Made by a program: the position numbers and the translations under genes. A stretch of 64,000 bases of DNA from Bacillota bacterium. Lineage in GTDB: Bacteria; Bacillota; Clostridia; Oscillospirales; Acutalibacteraceae. Below are positions 41,861 to 51,850 of this stretch, piece after piece (position 1 is the stretch's first letter; each line of letters begins with the position of its first letter). Below the pieces are notes generated by a model. It searched no databases and had not been told where the DNA came from. It saw only the letters and a list, made by a program, of their open reading frames with translations. The stretch covers positions 1 through 64,000 of the forward strand of contig JAEYPT010000003.1 in NCBI GenBank assembly GCA_023410445.1, written 5' to 3'.

Positions 41861-43756
41861 CTATACTGCTTCGCCGCTCGCCTGAACAGCAGGAGACTGC
41901 TTATCTTCCGGACCGGGGTCTTCCCCGTTCATCAGCTTTGCGAATTCTTCGCCGCTCATTTTTTCGTTTTCAAAAAGGAATTTTGCAACTTGATTCAGCT
42001 TGTTTCGGTTCTCACGCAGGATACTTTCGGTTTTGTTGTACGCCGTCGTCATCAGGCGCTTGATCTCCCGGTCAATGGTGCAGGAGGTCGCCTCGGAATA
42101 ATTACGAATATGTCCCATATCCCTGCCGAGGAACGGCTCACCCTCATCCTGGCCATAGGTGATCGGTCCGAGTTCGTCGGACATTCCGTATTTCGTCACC
42201 ATGCTGCGGGCCAGCTTAGAAGCCCGTTCGATGTCGTTCGAAGCGCCCGTTGAAATATCGTCCAGCGTAAGAGCCTCAGAAACACGGCCGCCCAGCATTA
42301 CGACAAGGTCTTCCTCCATCTCGCCCCGGGAACGGTAGGAACGGTCCTCCGTCGGAATCTGCATCGTATATCCGCCCGCCATACCGCGGGGAATGATGGA
42401 GATCTGATGGACCGGGTCCTGAGTCGGGCAGAAGAATGTGGCTACCGCGTGGCCTGCTTCATGGTACGCGGTGATTTTCTTTTCCTTATCCGTCATCACA
42501 TGGCTCTTTTTCTCGGTGCCGACCACGACTTTAATGGTGGCTTCCTCGATTTCATTCATGGTGATGGCTTTCAGGTTATTCCTCGCAGCCAGCAAAGCGG
42601 ACTCGTTCAGCAGATTTTCCAGATCGGCGCCAGTAAAGCCCGCCGTCGATTTCGCAATCGTTTTCAGGTCAACGTCCGGCGCGATCGGTTTGTTGCGCGC
42701 GTGGACCTTCAGGATTTCCTCACGGCCCTTGATATCGGGATAGCCCACCATGATCTGGCGGTCGAAGCGGCCCGGGCGCATCAGCGCAGGGTCAAGAATA
42801 TCCGGGCGATTGGTAGCCGCGATCATAATGACGCCCTCGTTTGCGCCGAAACCGTCCATTTCAACCAGCAGTTGGTTCAAAGTCTGCTCACGTTCGTCGT
42901 GGCCGCCGCCGAGACCGGCGCCGCGCTGACGACCGACCGCATCAATTTCATCGATGAAAATAATGCAGGGAGAATTCTTTTTTGCCTGCTCAAACAGGTC
43001 GCGGACACGCGAAGCGCCCACGCCGACGAACATTTCAACGAAATCGGAACCTGAAATAGAGAAGAACGGAACACCCGCTTCCCCTGCGACCGCACGGGCA
43101 AGCAGGGTTTTACCGGTACCCGGAGGGCCCACGAGCAAAACGCCTTTCGGGATACGCGCGCCCAATTCATTGAATTTGCGCGGATTTTTCAAGAACTCCA
43201 CGATCTCGCGAAGTTCTTCCTTTTCCTCATCGGCGCCTGCAACGTCGGCAAAGGTCGTTTTCCGCTTTTCATCGGCCATCTGCTTGATCTTCGCTTTGCC
43301 GAAGTTCATCTGCTTACCGGCATCACCCATCGACGTGTTCAGACGCCGCATCATGAACCACCAGAACAGCAGCATGATGGCCAGAGTAAGAAGCATCGGA
43401 AGCATGCTGGAAAGCCAGGAGGTTTCCGCCGGACGCTTCCAGTTGAACTGCATACGGTTGTCCGGATGTGCCGCATTGTAAGCGTTCACATACGGTCTGA
43501 TATCATCAAGCATCTGGCTTGTGTTCGGCGCAACATAGGAAATCTGCGTGCCGTCCTTCATCTTGATGATCATTTCGCCGCTGCCGAGATCGATGGAATA
43601 CGATGTGACCTTCTGATCCTGGAAATCGTACAGAATTTGCGAATAATCATAGGTTTTATCCGTGCGGTTATTCAAGAGCATTGCCAGCAGAATCAGCAGA
43701 AGGATCGGAATGCCGAGAAACAGCGCTATATTTTTCAGGGTTTTTCTGTTGTCCAA
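41861..43756 (-). CDS. ftsH: ATP-dependent zinc metalloprotease FtsH
   Basis: FtsH (631 aa) is the membrane AAA+ protease for protein quality control. It has two membrane segments (about 10-28 and 115-137), Walker A GPPGTGKT near 205, Walker B IIFIDEID, the second region of homology ATNRPDILDPALMRPGRFDR, and zinc motif HEAGH near 428. It starts with TTG at 43756, with AAGGAG upstream; no ATG is available. It ends the tilS-hpt-ftsH cluster conserved in Firmicutes. Confidence 0.98.
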   Translation of the reverse strand: MDNRKTLKNIALFLGIPILLLILLAMLLNNRTDKTYDYSQILYDFQDQKVTSYSIDLGSGEMIIKMKDGTQISYVAPNTSQMLDDIRPYVNAYNAAHPDNRMQFNWKRPAETSWLSSMLPMLLTLAIMLLFWWFMMRRLNTSMGDAGKQMNFGKAKIKQMADEKRKTTFADVAGADEEKEELREIVEFLKNPRKFNELGARIPKGVLLVGPPGTGKTLLARAVAGEAGVPFFSISGSDFVEMFVGVGASRVRDLFEQAKKNSPCIIFIDEIDAVGRQRGAGLGGGHDEREQTLNQLLVEMDGFGANEGVIMIAATNRPDILDPALMRPGRFDRQIMVGYPDIKGREEILKVHARNKPIAPDVDLKTIAKSTAGFTGADLENLLNESALLAARNNLKAITMNEIEEATIKVVVGTEKKSHVMTDKEKKITAYHEAGHAVATFFCPTQDPVHQISIIPRGMAGGYTMQIPTEDRSYRSRGEMEEDLVVMLGGRVSEALTLDDISTGASNDIERASKLARSMVTKYGMSDELGPITYGQDEGEPFLGRDMGHIRNYSEATSCTIDREIKRLMTTAYNKTESILRENRNKLNQVAKFLFENEKMSGEEFAKLMNGEDPGPEDKQSPAVQASGEAV

Positions 43757-43795
43757 ATATGATTCACTCCTTACAGGACATTCTGTTTCGAGGGA

Positions 43796-44344
43796 TCAGC
43801 CGCCATATACTTCCGGCTTCAGAATCCCCACAAACGGAAGATTCCTGTATTTTTCAGCATAGTCGAGGCCGTAGCCGACGATAAATTCATCCGGAACAAC
43901 CGCGCCTACATAGTCCGCCTGCACCTTGACCGTTCTGCGGTCCGGCTTGTCGAACAGTGTGCAGAGCCGGATACTCTTCGGCTCACGAGACTGCAGCAGC
44001 TCCAGTATGTAGTTCAGAGTCATGCCGCTGTCAAGGATATCCTCCACAACGAGAACATCATAGCCTTTCAGATTAATGTCAAGATCCTTGATGATTTTAA
44101 CAACGCCGGAGGTTTTCATACCTGCGCCGTAACTGGAGACGGCCATAAAATCGATTCCGCAGGGAATCGTCACGGCACGGATCAGGTCTGACATAAAAAC
44201 GACGGACCCTTTTAAAATACTGACCAGCAGCAGATTTTTTCCTTCGTAATCCCGGCTGATGCGGCCGCCAAGTTCACAAACGATGGAGGACAGCTTTTCC
44301 TCGCTGAAAAGTACTTCACGGATGTCGTCAGTTAATTTCTGCAC
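43796..44344 (-). CDS. hpt: Hypoxanthine phosphoribosyltransferase
   Basis: Hpt (182 aa) salvages hypoxanthine and guanine to IMP and GMP. The PRPP-binding motif VLVVEDILDSGMTL is near residues 96-109, and the flexible-loop region SSYGAGMKTSG precedes it. It starts with GTG at 44344; AAGGAG lies nine bases upstream, inside the end of tilS, whose stop is three bases before the start. Translational coupling to tilS is likely. Confidence 0.97.
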   Translation of the reverse strand: MQKLTDDIREVLFSEEKLSSIVCELGGRISRDYEGKNLLLVSILKGSVVFMSDLIRAVTIPCGIDFMAVSSYGAGMKTSGVVKIIKDLDINLKGYDVLVVEDILDSGMTLNYILELLQSREPKSIRLCTLFDKPDRRTVKVQADYVGAVVPDEFIVGYGLDYAEKYRNLPFVGILKPEVYGG

Positions 44345-44347
44345 TTT

Positions 44348-45727
44348 TTATTTCTCCTTAATAATCTGAATCTCGGCAACAGAGCCGGTCTGTTCCGTCA
44401 CGCGGGCCGTTTCGGAAGGACCGAAGCCCTCTACCCACACGATGGTCCCCGCACATTCCAGAATCAGAAGGCCACCGCGCCGACGGGGCGGAAGATGCGC
44501 TTCGTTAAACAGCTTTTTCAGGGATTTGGTAATTCCCCGTCCTGCCGGGCGGAAGCAGTCCCCGTCCTGCCTATTTCTGGCATAACTCTCAGTAGATAGT
44601 ATTGTATCATAGTTAATGAGATTATTAAATAACAAATTATTAATTTTACTCTCAATTTTAAATTCGCCTTCCGCTATGGGGCGAATGCGCAGCACGCGGC
44701 CGTCCGGCAGCTGAGTCTCCGGCGTCTGCAGCCGGATTCTCCAGTTCAGGCGCGGCGATTCGTCTGGGAGGGAAACAAAGAAAGTATTGCCATCCGTTTC
44801 GCATTGTATTCCGCCCGCAGCTGTAATTGAACCTTTTCCCGTGCGGATTAATTCTTCTATGGCAATAATATGGCTGTATCCGAGACGGGAAGGGCGTACC
44901 CGTTCCGTTGCAAGGGCGATCGCACGAAGCAGAACAGGCCGCGGTGCATTCCTGAGGACGGCCAGAAGGTAACCCTCCGGCGTTTTCGATTCCTGAAGCA
45001 GCTTGTCCGCTTCCGCTGAAAAATACTCCTCGTCGCACCGCATCAGCTCGATGGAGCGGCCCGCCGCTTCCTCCAGCCTAGGATTGATTTCCCGCAGGGC
45101 AGGCACGACGGTATGACGAATCCGATTCCGCTCATATTCATCGGTAAGATTGGTGCTGTCCGTCACAAAGGAAAGCTGGTAAAACCGACAGTAACGCTCC
45201 ACTTCTCCACGCGTGACCCCGATCAGTGGGCGGACAATTCTGCCGCGCACCGGGGGAATCCCGCTCATCCCGCGGGGTCCGGCTCCCTTTGCAAAATTCA
45301 TGAGCACCGTCTCTGTGCTGTCGGAAAGGGTATGGGCCGTAACGATCCGGCCCTCCGTTCCGCAAAGGCCGGAAAAAAAAGAATAGCGGACCTCCCGCCC
45401 GCACTCCTCCAGCCCCATTGATTTCTCCCGCGCGAGCAGGCGCACATCCGCATGCAGTATTTTCAGTTCAATTTCGCGTTCCGCACACCACACCTTGACG
45501 AATTCCTCGTCGGAATCCGCCTCCGCGCCCCGCAGGCCGTGATTCACATGAGCGGCAATCAGACGGATTCCAAGTTCCTTCGCATGGTTCCAGAGAAAAT
45601 GCGTCAGGGTCACGGAATCGGCGCCGCCGGAAAAGCCGACAACGGCGGCGCATCCGCGCGGAAGCATATTCCAGCGCTGCACGGTATCCGCTATTTTCCG
45701 TTCCATTTCGGAAATGTCCTCATTCAC
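44348..45727 (-). CDS. tilS: tRNA(Ile)-lysidine synthetase
   Basis: TilS (459 aa) adds lysine to C34 of the CAU-anticodon tRNA-Ile. The PP-loop SGGADS is at residues 33-38, HVNHGLRG near 65, and the C-terminal domain has RNRQDGDCFRPAGRG and KKLFNEAHLPPRRR. I chose the GTG at 45727, with AGGAGG nine bases upstream; it overlaps the dnaB stop by eight bases. The open frame to 45991 is antisense-free extension inside dnaB without a start signal. An AT-rich stretch (about 44583-44665) codes for the link to the C-terminal domain. Confidence 0.96.
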   Translation of the reverse strand: MNEDISEMERKIADTVQRWNMLPRGCAAVVGFSGGADSVTLTHFLWNHAKELGIRLIAAHVNHGLRGAEADSDEEFVKVWCAEREIELKILHADVRLLAREKSMGLEECGREVRYSFFSGLCGTEGRIVTAHTLSDSTETVLMNFAKGAGPRGMSGIPPVRGRIVRPLIGVTRGEVERYCRFYQLSFVTDSTNLTDEYERNRIRHTVVPALREINPRLEEAAGRSIELMRCDEEYFSAEADKLLQESKTPEGYLLAVLRNAPRPVLLRAIALATERVRPSRLGYSHIIAIEELIRTGKGSITAAGGIQCETDGNTFFVSLPDESPRLNWRIRLQTPETQLPDGRVLRIRPIAEGEFKIESKINNLLFNNLINYDTILSTESYARNRQDGDCFRPAGRGITKSLKKLFNEAHLPPRRRGGLLILECAGTIVWVEGFGPSETARVTEQTGSVAEIQIIKEK

Positions 45728-47084
45728 TGCGGACAACCTCCTGTGCGGTAAAGCGCATAAATTCTCCCTGCCAATGCAGTGGCACCGTCTTCGTTTCGCC
45801 GTGACGGTTCTTTGCGACGATGCACTCGCTCTGATTCCGGTCCCCGCTTTCATCCGGGGTTTCGGAATCCTGATAGTATTCATCCCGGTAGAGGAACAGC
45901 ACGATATCGGCATCCTGTTCGATCGAACCGGAATCACGGAGGTCGGAAAGCACCGGACGGTGGTTGGTGCGTTTTTCACTGTCACGCGCAAGCTGGGAGA
46001 GCGTGAGCACCGGGACGTTCAGTTCCTTCGCCATAATCTTCAGGTTTCGCGTAATCTGCGAAATTTCCTGCACACGGTTATCAATCTTACTCGGCGAACT
46101 CATCAACTGCAAATAGTCGATGACCACAAGATCGACATCCTTGAGGCGGCGCAGCTTCGCCTTGATCTCGGGAACCGTGATAGACGGGTTATCGTCAAAA
46201 TACATTTGCGTTTTGGAGAGAATATCCCCTGCCTCTATGATGCGAATCCACTCGTCCTCACTGAGCTTTCCGGTTTTCAGCTTGGTCCCTTCGACGAGAG
46301 ATTCGGTAGAAAGCAAGCGGGAAACAAGCTGCTCCTTGCTCATTTCCAACGAAAAGAAGGCGATTCGTTTTTCCGCCTTGACGGCCGCGTAGCGGGCAAT
46401 GTTGAGTGCGAAGCTCGTTTTACCCATGCCGGGGCGGGCGCCCAGAAGAATGAAATCGCTTCGATTCAGGCCGGTGATCGTGTCGTCCAGTTCCCGGACT
46501 CCTGTCGGAACTCCGCGGTAGAGGTCGGCATCCGGAGAATTCAGAAGGTCAAGCCGATCGAACGTTTGGACGATGATTTCGTCAATGCGCTGAAGACCCT
46601 GCATATTCTTGCCCCGGCGGATATCGAAAATCCGCTGCTCGGCGGAATCGAGGAGCGTAGACGCATCCGCTCCGCCGGAGGAAGCTTCCTCCACGATGTC
46701 GCGCGCCGTAGTGATCAGCGTTCGGACGTCGTACTTGTCCCGCACAATTCTCGCGTAAGTCTCCACGTTGGAGATGGAAGGGACAAGCTGGGCAAGCTGA
46801 AGCAGATAGGTTTTTCCGCCGCCTTCATCGAAGCCCTTCGTCTGACGCAGAGCCTCTAGAAGCGTGACGAAGTCGACCGGTTTTCCCTCCGTAAACATCT
46901 GGAGCATTGCGGAATAAATCAAGCCATTATTCGTCTGATAAAAATAATCCGGGCGGGGCAGAATCTCCGCCACACGGTCCATACAGGAGGAATCGAGAAG
47001 CACGGCACCCAGAACAGACTGCTCCGCTTCCGGACTGAACGGCAAGTTGAGCCCGCCGTATCCGCTCATGACATCCGAATCCAT
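45720..47084 (-). CDS. dnaB: Replicative DNA helicase
   Basis: DnaB (454 aa) unwinds DNA at the fork as a hexamer. The N-terminal helical domain begins PFSPEAEQSVLGAVLLD. The RecA-like ATPase domain has Walker A GARPGMGKTSFALN near 212 and Walker B VVIDYLQLM near 320, then SQLARDSEKRTNHRPVLSDLRDSGSIEQDAD. No intein is present. AAAGGGG lies nine bases before the ATG. It follows rplI by 33 bases and overlaps tilS by eight. Confidence 0.98.
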   Translation of the reverse strand: MDSDVMSGYGGLNLPFSPEAEQSVLGAVLLDSSCMDRVAEILPRPDYFYQTNNGLIYSAMLQMFTEGKPVDFVTLLEALRQTKGFDEGGGKTYLLQLAQLVPSISNVETYARIVRDKYDVRTLITTARDIVEEASSGGADASTLLDSAEQRIFDIRRGKNMQGLQRIDEIIVQTFDRLDLLNSPDADLYRGVPTGVRELDDTITGLNRSDFILLGARPGMGKTSFALNIARYAAVKAEKRIAFFSLEMSKEQLVSRLLSTESLVEGTKLKTGKLSEDEWIRIIEAGDILSKTQMYFDDNPSITVPEIKAKLRRLKDVDLVVIDYLQLMSSPSKIDNRVQEISQITRNLKIMAKELNVPVLTLSQLARDSEKRTNHRPVLSDLRDSGSIEQDADIVLFLYRDEYYQDSETPDESGDRNQSECIVAKNRHGETKTVPLHWQGEFMRFTAQEVVRSE

Positions 47085-47117
47085 CCCAATTTCCCCTTTG
47101 CTTTGAATTTCCGGCCG

Positions 47118-47570
47118 TTATCCCTGCTGCTCGCCAACCATGACGAAAATCTTTGCGGAAACACCGGTGTAAAGTTTGACTTCGCATTCAAAAGTACCGA
47201 ATGCCTTGATATCGCCGTCCAGAGCAATCTTGCGTTTGTCGACGTCGATGCCGAACGAATTTTTCAGCTCATCGGCAATTTCCTTCGCCGTGACGGAGCC
47301 GAACAGCTTTCCGCCCTGCCCCGCTTTTGCAAACAGATGGATGGTTTTTTCGTTAATTTTTCCGGCCGCAGCTTTTGCTTCGTCCGTTTCCTGCTGAATA
47401 CGCCAGGCCTTTGCATCCTCCGCGTTTTTCAGTTCATTCATCACCTGCGCGCTGGCTTCCCGGGCAAGCTTCCTGGGGAGCAGAAAATTCCGCGCATATC
47501 CATCGCTGACCTCAAGCAGCTGACCTTTTTTTCCGCTGCCTTTTACATCCTGCAGCAATACGACTTTCAT
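47118..47570 (-). CDS. rplI: 50S ribosomal protein L9
   Basis: L9 (150 aa). The N-terminal rRNA-binding domain MKVVLLQDVKGSGKKGQLLEVSDGYARNFLLP is followed by the long connecting helix and the C-terminal domain. GGAGGG lies six bases before the ATG. It sits between gdpP (15 bases upstream) and dnaB (33 bases downstream), an order conserved in Firmicutes. Confidence 0.98.
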   Translation of the reverse strand: MKVVLLQDVKGSGKKGQLLEVSDGYARNFLLPRKLAREASAQVMNELKNAEDAKAWRIQQETDEAKAAAGKINEKTIHLFAKAGQGGKLFGSVTAKEIADELKNSFGIDVDKRKIALDGDIKAFGTFECEVKLYTGVSAKIFVMVGEQQG

Positions 47571-47585
47571 CGGAATCCCTCCACA

Positions 47586-49556
47586 TTAATTTTTTGGTTT
47601 TGTTGCCTGTTCCCGCACATGCCGAATCGCTTCGATCAGGCGGGAATAAGCCTGTGCGACCGTAAGGCCGCTGAGTTGAGCGCCGGCCATGGTAAGGTGA
47701 CCGCCGCCGCCAAGATCTTCCATAATAAGCTGGACGTTGATGTCGCCCAGAGAACGCGCTGATATATTGATCACGCCGCCGGTCGGAAAAACGACAAAAG
47801 AGGCTTCCACTCCCTGAATGGAAAGCAGTTCGTCCGCCGCCTGCGCAGAAGCCATTCGGATTTCCGGGAATTCCTTTTCCGAAGATGCGACCGCGCAGTT
47901 GCCGAGAATCTCCGCATTTGTAACAATGCGGTATTTCGCTTTGTACGCTTCGATGGAATCGGAAAACATGCGCTTAACCTTCACGGTATCCGCACCCTTA
48001 CGGCGGAGATAGGCTGCCGCCTCAAAGGTACGCACTCCCGTTTTCAGGACAAAATTCTTGGTATCAAGCATGATTCCCGCCAATAGTGCTTCCGCTTCAA
48101 GCTCCGTCACCGTACGGTCCCCAATATACTGGACCAGCTCGGTGACCATTTCGGAGGTGGAACTCGCGTAAGGCTCATGGTAGAATACGAGAGCGTTTTC
48201 AATATGGCGAACCATCATTCGATGGTGGTCGATCACGACAATACGCGAAGCGAGATCAAGCAATTCCGCGCTCTCTACAAATTCGCGCGAATGTGTGTCA
48301 AGCACCACCAGCAGGCTTTTCGGTGTGATCTGGGCAACTGCTTCCTGCGGTGAAATGAAGACCACTTCGCCTTTATAAGTCCGGCTGACTTCCTTAATCA
48401 GAAGGGCAGCCATGCTCTGATCCTTTGAAACGACGATCCGGGTCTGCTTCTTCAATGCCTTTGCGGAGGCGGTCCACATGCCCACGGCAGCACCGATGCA
48501 GTCGAGGTCCGAGAATTTGTGCCCCATGATAAACACAGTGTCGCTGTCCTTGATATCATCGGAAAGAGTGGCCGCAAATACGCGGGTACGCACCTTATCC
48601 CGCTTCTCCACTGCCTTGGAGAGCCCTCCGAAAAACGCGTATGTATCGTTTTCCTGCCGGACCGCAACCTGGTCGCCGCCACGGCCGAGGGCCATATCCA
48701 ACGCCTTACGTGCCCAGACGTCCGCTTCCTGCAGTGTTTTGGCGCCGCGCGCAACACCGATGGAAACCGTCGCGTTCAGGCGCTCGCCGGATTTCACTGC
48801 CCGAACACTATCGAGAAGCGGAAAGCGCTTCCCCATTGCCTCTCGGGTGTGGGCCTCGTCGGTAAGAATAAAATACCGGCCACTTTCCAGCTTTTTCATA
48901 AAGCCGCCCATGCTCTGAGCCCAGGCGATCAAAAGCTCTTCCACCTCGGCCGTGATGCGTGCATCTTCGCTTTCGCTGATATTGCGGGCAAGCTCCTCGC
49001 GGTTGTCAAAATGGGCAAGAGCGACCACCGGTCTGCTCTCCATGTATTCCCGGTTGATTTCTTTGTAATAGGTGTCTTCAATGAAATAGAGGACGCTGCC
49101 GGTTTCGTTCCGGACACCGAATACGGTGAACTGCTTTGGGGAAACGGTAATATCCGTCCCGTTTGCGTCGAGAATCTGCTGCAGGGTTTTGGGATAAATA
49201 AACTTGAGGACATTTTCCCCGCGGCACTCTCTTCCGGTGCTGACACCGGACAGGAACGCATCGTTTACCCAGATAATGTCACCCGACGTTCCGAGCACGG
49301 CCACCGGGATTCGGAATTCCTTTAATGCCCGGTACTGGTCGCCGGTCAGGACACTCCTAGCGCTTTTCACGGCAGTCGATATATGGGCCGAAAAATGCTT
49401 CGTAAGTACAAGGACCAGAGCACAGGACAATACCGCAACGGTAATCTCCGCCGCAAAAACGGCTCTGTTCCAGAACCAGCTCGCACCGGCTAAAAGAAAC
49501 AAAGACGCGGAAAGGATGAAAAACACCGGCGAAGATACCCAAACTTTACGTTTCAA
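47586..49556 (-). CDS. gdpP: Cyclic-di-AMP phosphodiesterase GdpP
   Basis: GdpP (656 aa) hydrolyses c-di-AMP to pApA. It has two membrane segments (about 10-28 and 34-52), a PAS-like domain (about 78-165), a degenerate GGDEF domain (about 175-305) and a DHH-DHHA1 core. Metal ligands are visible as H346, D350, D352, D420 and D443-H444-H445; GGGH lies in the DHHA1 part. All catalytic residues are intact. It starts with TTG at 49556 behind AGAGGGG. It heads the probable operon gdpP-rplI-dnaB-tilS-hpt-ftsH. Confidence 0.96.
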   Translation of the reverse strand: MKRKVWVSSPVFFILSASLFLLAGASWFWNRAVFAAEITVAVLSCALVLVLTKHFSAHISTAVKSARSVLTGDQYRALKEFRIPVAVLGTSGDIIWVNDAFLSGVSTGRECRGENVLKFIYPKTLQQILDANGTDITVSPKQFTVFGVRNETGSVLYFIEDTYYKEINREYMESRPVVALAHFDNREELARNISESEDARITAEVEELLIAWAQSMGGFMKKLESGRYFILTDEAHTREAMGKRFPLLDSVRAVKSGERLNATVSIGVARGAKTLQEADVWARKALDMALGRGGDQVAVRQENDTYAFFGGLSKAVEKRDKVRTRVFAATLSDDIKDSDTVFIMGHKFSDLDCIGAAVGMWTASAKALKKQTRIVVSKDQSMAALLIKEVSRTYKGEVVFISPQEAVAQITPKSLLVVLDTHSREFVESAELLDLASRIVVIDHHRMMVRHIENALVFYHEPYASSTSEMVTELVQYIGDRTVTELEAEALLAGIMLDTKNFVLKTGVRTFEAAAYLRRKGADTVKVKRMFSDSIEAYKAKYRIVTNAEILGNCAVASSEKEFPEIRMASAQAADELLSIQGVEASFVVFPTGGVINISARSLGDINVQLIMEDLGGGGHLTMAGAQLSGLTVAQAYSRLIEAIRHVREQATKPKN

Positions 49557-49716
49557 TCTGATTTCCCCTCTGAATCAAGAAAAGGAAGACCTGGTCAATC
49601 GCAATGATTAGAACGGATGCTCTGCCAGCCGGGCGATTTTTGCCCGGCACGGACAAAAGCGGCAGTCCGGAAAAAACCGGCCGGTCAGCGGAACATGCGA
49701 ACGAATCAGCGATTGC

Positions 49717-51822
49717 TCAGACTTCCATAATGATCGGAAGAACCATCGGGCTGCGGCGCGTACGGTCGTACAGCAGACGGGAAAGCTCATCCTTGATTCG
49801 CGTTTTTAACGTGCCCCAGTCGTGAATATTATCTTCCGCGCAATTTTCAAGCACCGTTGTGACAAGGCCCCTCGCCTCGTCAATCAGGGGCTCCGACTCG
49901 CGCACATACACAAAGCCGCGGGAAACAACGTCCGGCCCGGAGATCACATGGCCGTCATCTGAGGAAAGCGTACAGACAACCACGATCAGGCCGTCTTCCG
50001 CCAGATGCTTGCGGTCGCGGAGCACAATGCTACCGACGTCGCCGACACCGAGGCCATCCACAAGGATTCTTCCTGCCGGAACGGGTGCAAGGCGCTTCAT
50101 ATAGTCTTCGTTGAGCTCGACAACGTCGCCGTTATCCCCGATAAACACGGACTGAGGGTCTCTCCCCATTGAATAGGCAAGCGACGCGTTTGTGCGCAGC
50201 ATTTTCTGTTCGCCGTGAACCGGAATAAAATATTTTGGCCGGACAATGCTCTGCATCAGTTTCAGCTCTTCCTGGCAGGCATGGCCGGAAACATGAACTT
50301 CATACATGGAACCGTATTCGACTTCACAGCCACGTTTCAGCAGTTCGTCGATCACGTTACCGATAGTCTTTTCGTTTCCGGGGATCGGGCGGGCCGAAAT
50401 GATGATGAAATCGCCGGGGCCAACCTCAACCTTTCGGTGGTCTGCAAAAGCCATTCTGGTCAGCGCACTCATCGGTTCGCCCTGACTGCCCGTTGTAACC
50501 AGAACAATCTGCTCCTTGGGGTAACGGTTGATCATATCGATATCAATCAGTACACCCTTCGGGACATCCAGATAACCCATTTCTTCGCCGATGGTCATTA
50601 CATTGACCATGCTCCGGCCCGAAAGGGCGACCTTCCTGCCGTATTTCACCGCGCAGTTAATAATCTGCTGAACGCGGCTCACGTTGGAAGCGAACGTTGC
50701 GATAATAATCCGGCTCTTTTCCGCCCTTTTGAACAGACGGTCGAAGGAATCGTTTACTTTGCTTTCCGATTTCGTATATCCGCCGCGTTCCGCATTGGTG
50801 GAATCGGAAAGAAGCGCGAGAACGCCTTCTTTTCCCAGCTGAGCAAAGCGGCCAAGGTCGATCATTTCTCCCTGCGCAGGAGTGCAGTCGATCTTGAAGT
50901 CTCCGGTATGAATCACCACGCCGGCCGGAGAATGAATGGCAACTGCCACAGCGTCCGGAATGGAGTGATTGACATGGATAAACTCAACATCCATGCAGCC
51001 GAACAAAATGTGCTGCCCGGGATTAACTACAATGGATTTAACGGTTCCCTGCAGGCCGTGCTCTTTCAGTTTACTGTCCACCAGCGCGAGCGTGAACGGG
51101 GTTCCGTAAATTGGAAGATTCACTTTTTTAAGGAGGTAAGGAAGTGCGCCGATATGATCCTCATGGCCGTGCGTCAGAACGATGCCGCGGATGTTTGCCG
51201 CGTTGCGTTCCACAAACGTGAAATCCGGAAGCACAAGGTCAACGCCGAGCATATCTCCGTCCGGAAACGCCATGCCGCAGTCTACGATAATCATATCGTT
51301 GCCGCATTCAAACAGAGTAAAGTTCTTACCAACCTCGTTAAGCCCACCTAAAAAGTAGGCTTTGATCGACGGCTTCTGCTGATTTTTGCGGCCGCGGCGG
51401 CTGGGACGCGGATTTTCATGTGTCTTGGAAACCGCTTTTACGCCCTTATCCTGCATAAACTGCTGCACGGATTTCTGGATAGCAGCAGCTTGGGAACCGG
51501 AATTTTTCGGTCTTCCCCTACGATGAGACGAACCCGTTTTTTGCTGCTGCGGCTTCTGATCGGCCGACGGCTTGGAAGGGTTCTGCTGCTTGGCGGGTGC
51601 CGAGGTTTTCTCCTCCGGTTTCGCCTGCGGCTTAGCCTGTGCCACCTGCGCTGCCTGCGGCTTCGCATTGCGGTGAGCAGGCCTGCCCTCCTGATGCCCC
51701 TGCGGTTTCTTCTTAGGCGGCACCACTTTTGAGTAAAGTTCGGAGCGTTTTTCCTTTCCCGTAGCTTTCGACGCTTCCGAATTTACATGGCCATCCGTAT
51801 TATTTAATTTTTTTTCTGTCAC
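49717..51822 (-). CDS. rnj: Ribonuclease J with long basic N-terminal extension
   Basis: RNase J (701 aa) is a 5'-3' exo- and endoribonuclease. The metallo-beta-lactamase core begins near residue 150 (IKAYFLGGLNEVGKN). Metal ligands are in LTHGHEDHIGALPYL, followed by HTGDFKID, the beta-CASP domain and the C-terminal domain with VHVSGHACQEELKL. The first 150 residues are a low-complexity Lys/Gln/Pro/Ala-rich segment with Arg clusters (SSHRRGRPKN, RPSRRGRKNQ), absent from Bacillus RNase J. It probably binds RNA or partners. It starts with GTG at 51822 behind GGAGG. Its leader is about 195 bases and structured. Confidence 0.96.
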   Translation of the reverse strand: MTEKKLNNTDGHVNSEASKATGKEKRSELYSKVVPPKKKPQGHQEGRPAHRNAKPQAAQVAQAKPQAKPEEKTSAPAKQQNPSKPSADQKPQQQKTGSSHRRGRPKNSGSQAAAIQKSVQQFMQDKGVKAVSKTHENPRPSRRGRKNQQKPSIKAYFLGGLNEVGKNFTLFECGNDMIIVDCGMAFPDGDMLGVDLVLPDFTFVERNAANIRGIVLTHGHEDHIGALPYLLKKVNLPIYGTPFTLALVDSKLKEHGLQGTVKSIVVNPGQHILFGCMDVEFIHVNHSIPDAVAVAIHSPAGVVIHTGDFKIDCTPAQGEMIDLGRFAQLGKEGVLALLSDSTNAERGGYTKSESKVNDSFDRLFKRAEKSRIIIATFASNVSRVQQIINCAVKYGRKVALSGRSMVNVMTIGEEMGYLDVPKGVLIDIDMINRYPKEQIVLVTTGSQGEPMSALTRMAFADHRKVEVGPGDFIIISARPIPGNEKTIGNVIDELLKRGCEVEYGSMYEVHVSGHACQEELKLMQSIVRPKYFIPVHGEQKMLRTNASLAYSMGRDPQSVFIGDNGDVVELNEDYMKRLAPVPAGRILVDGLGVGDVGSIVLRDRKHLAEDGLIVVVCTLSSDDGHVISGPDVVSRGFVYVRESEPLIDEARGLVTTVLENCAEDNIHDWGTLKTRIKDELSRLLYDRTRRSPMVLPIIMEV

Positions 51823-51850
51823 AAAATAACCTCCATTGTAATTTTGGGTA

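Noticed and set aside
45728..45991. N-terminal extension of TilS by 88 residues
   Set aside because: The extension is entirely inside dnaB in another frame. The GTG at 45727 has a strong ribosome binding site and gives the normal N-terminus.
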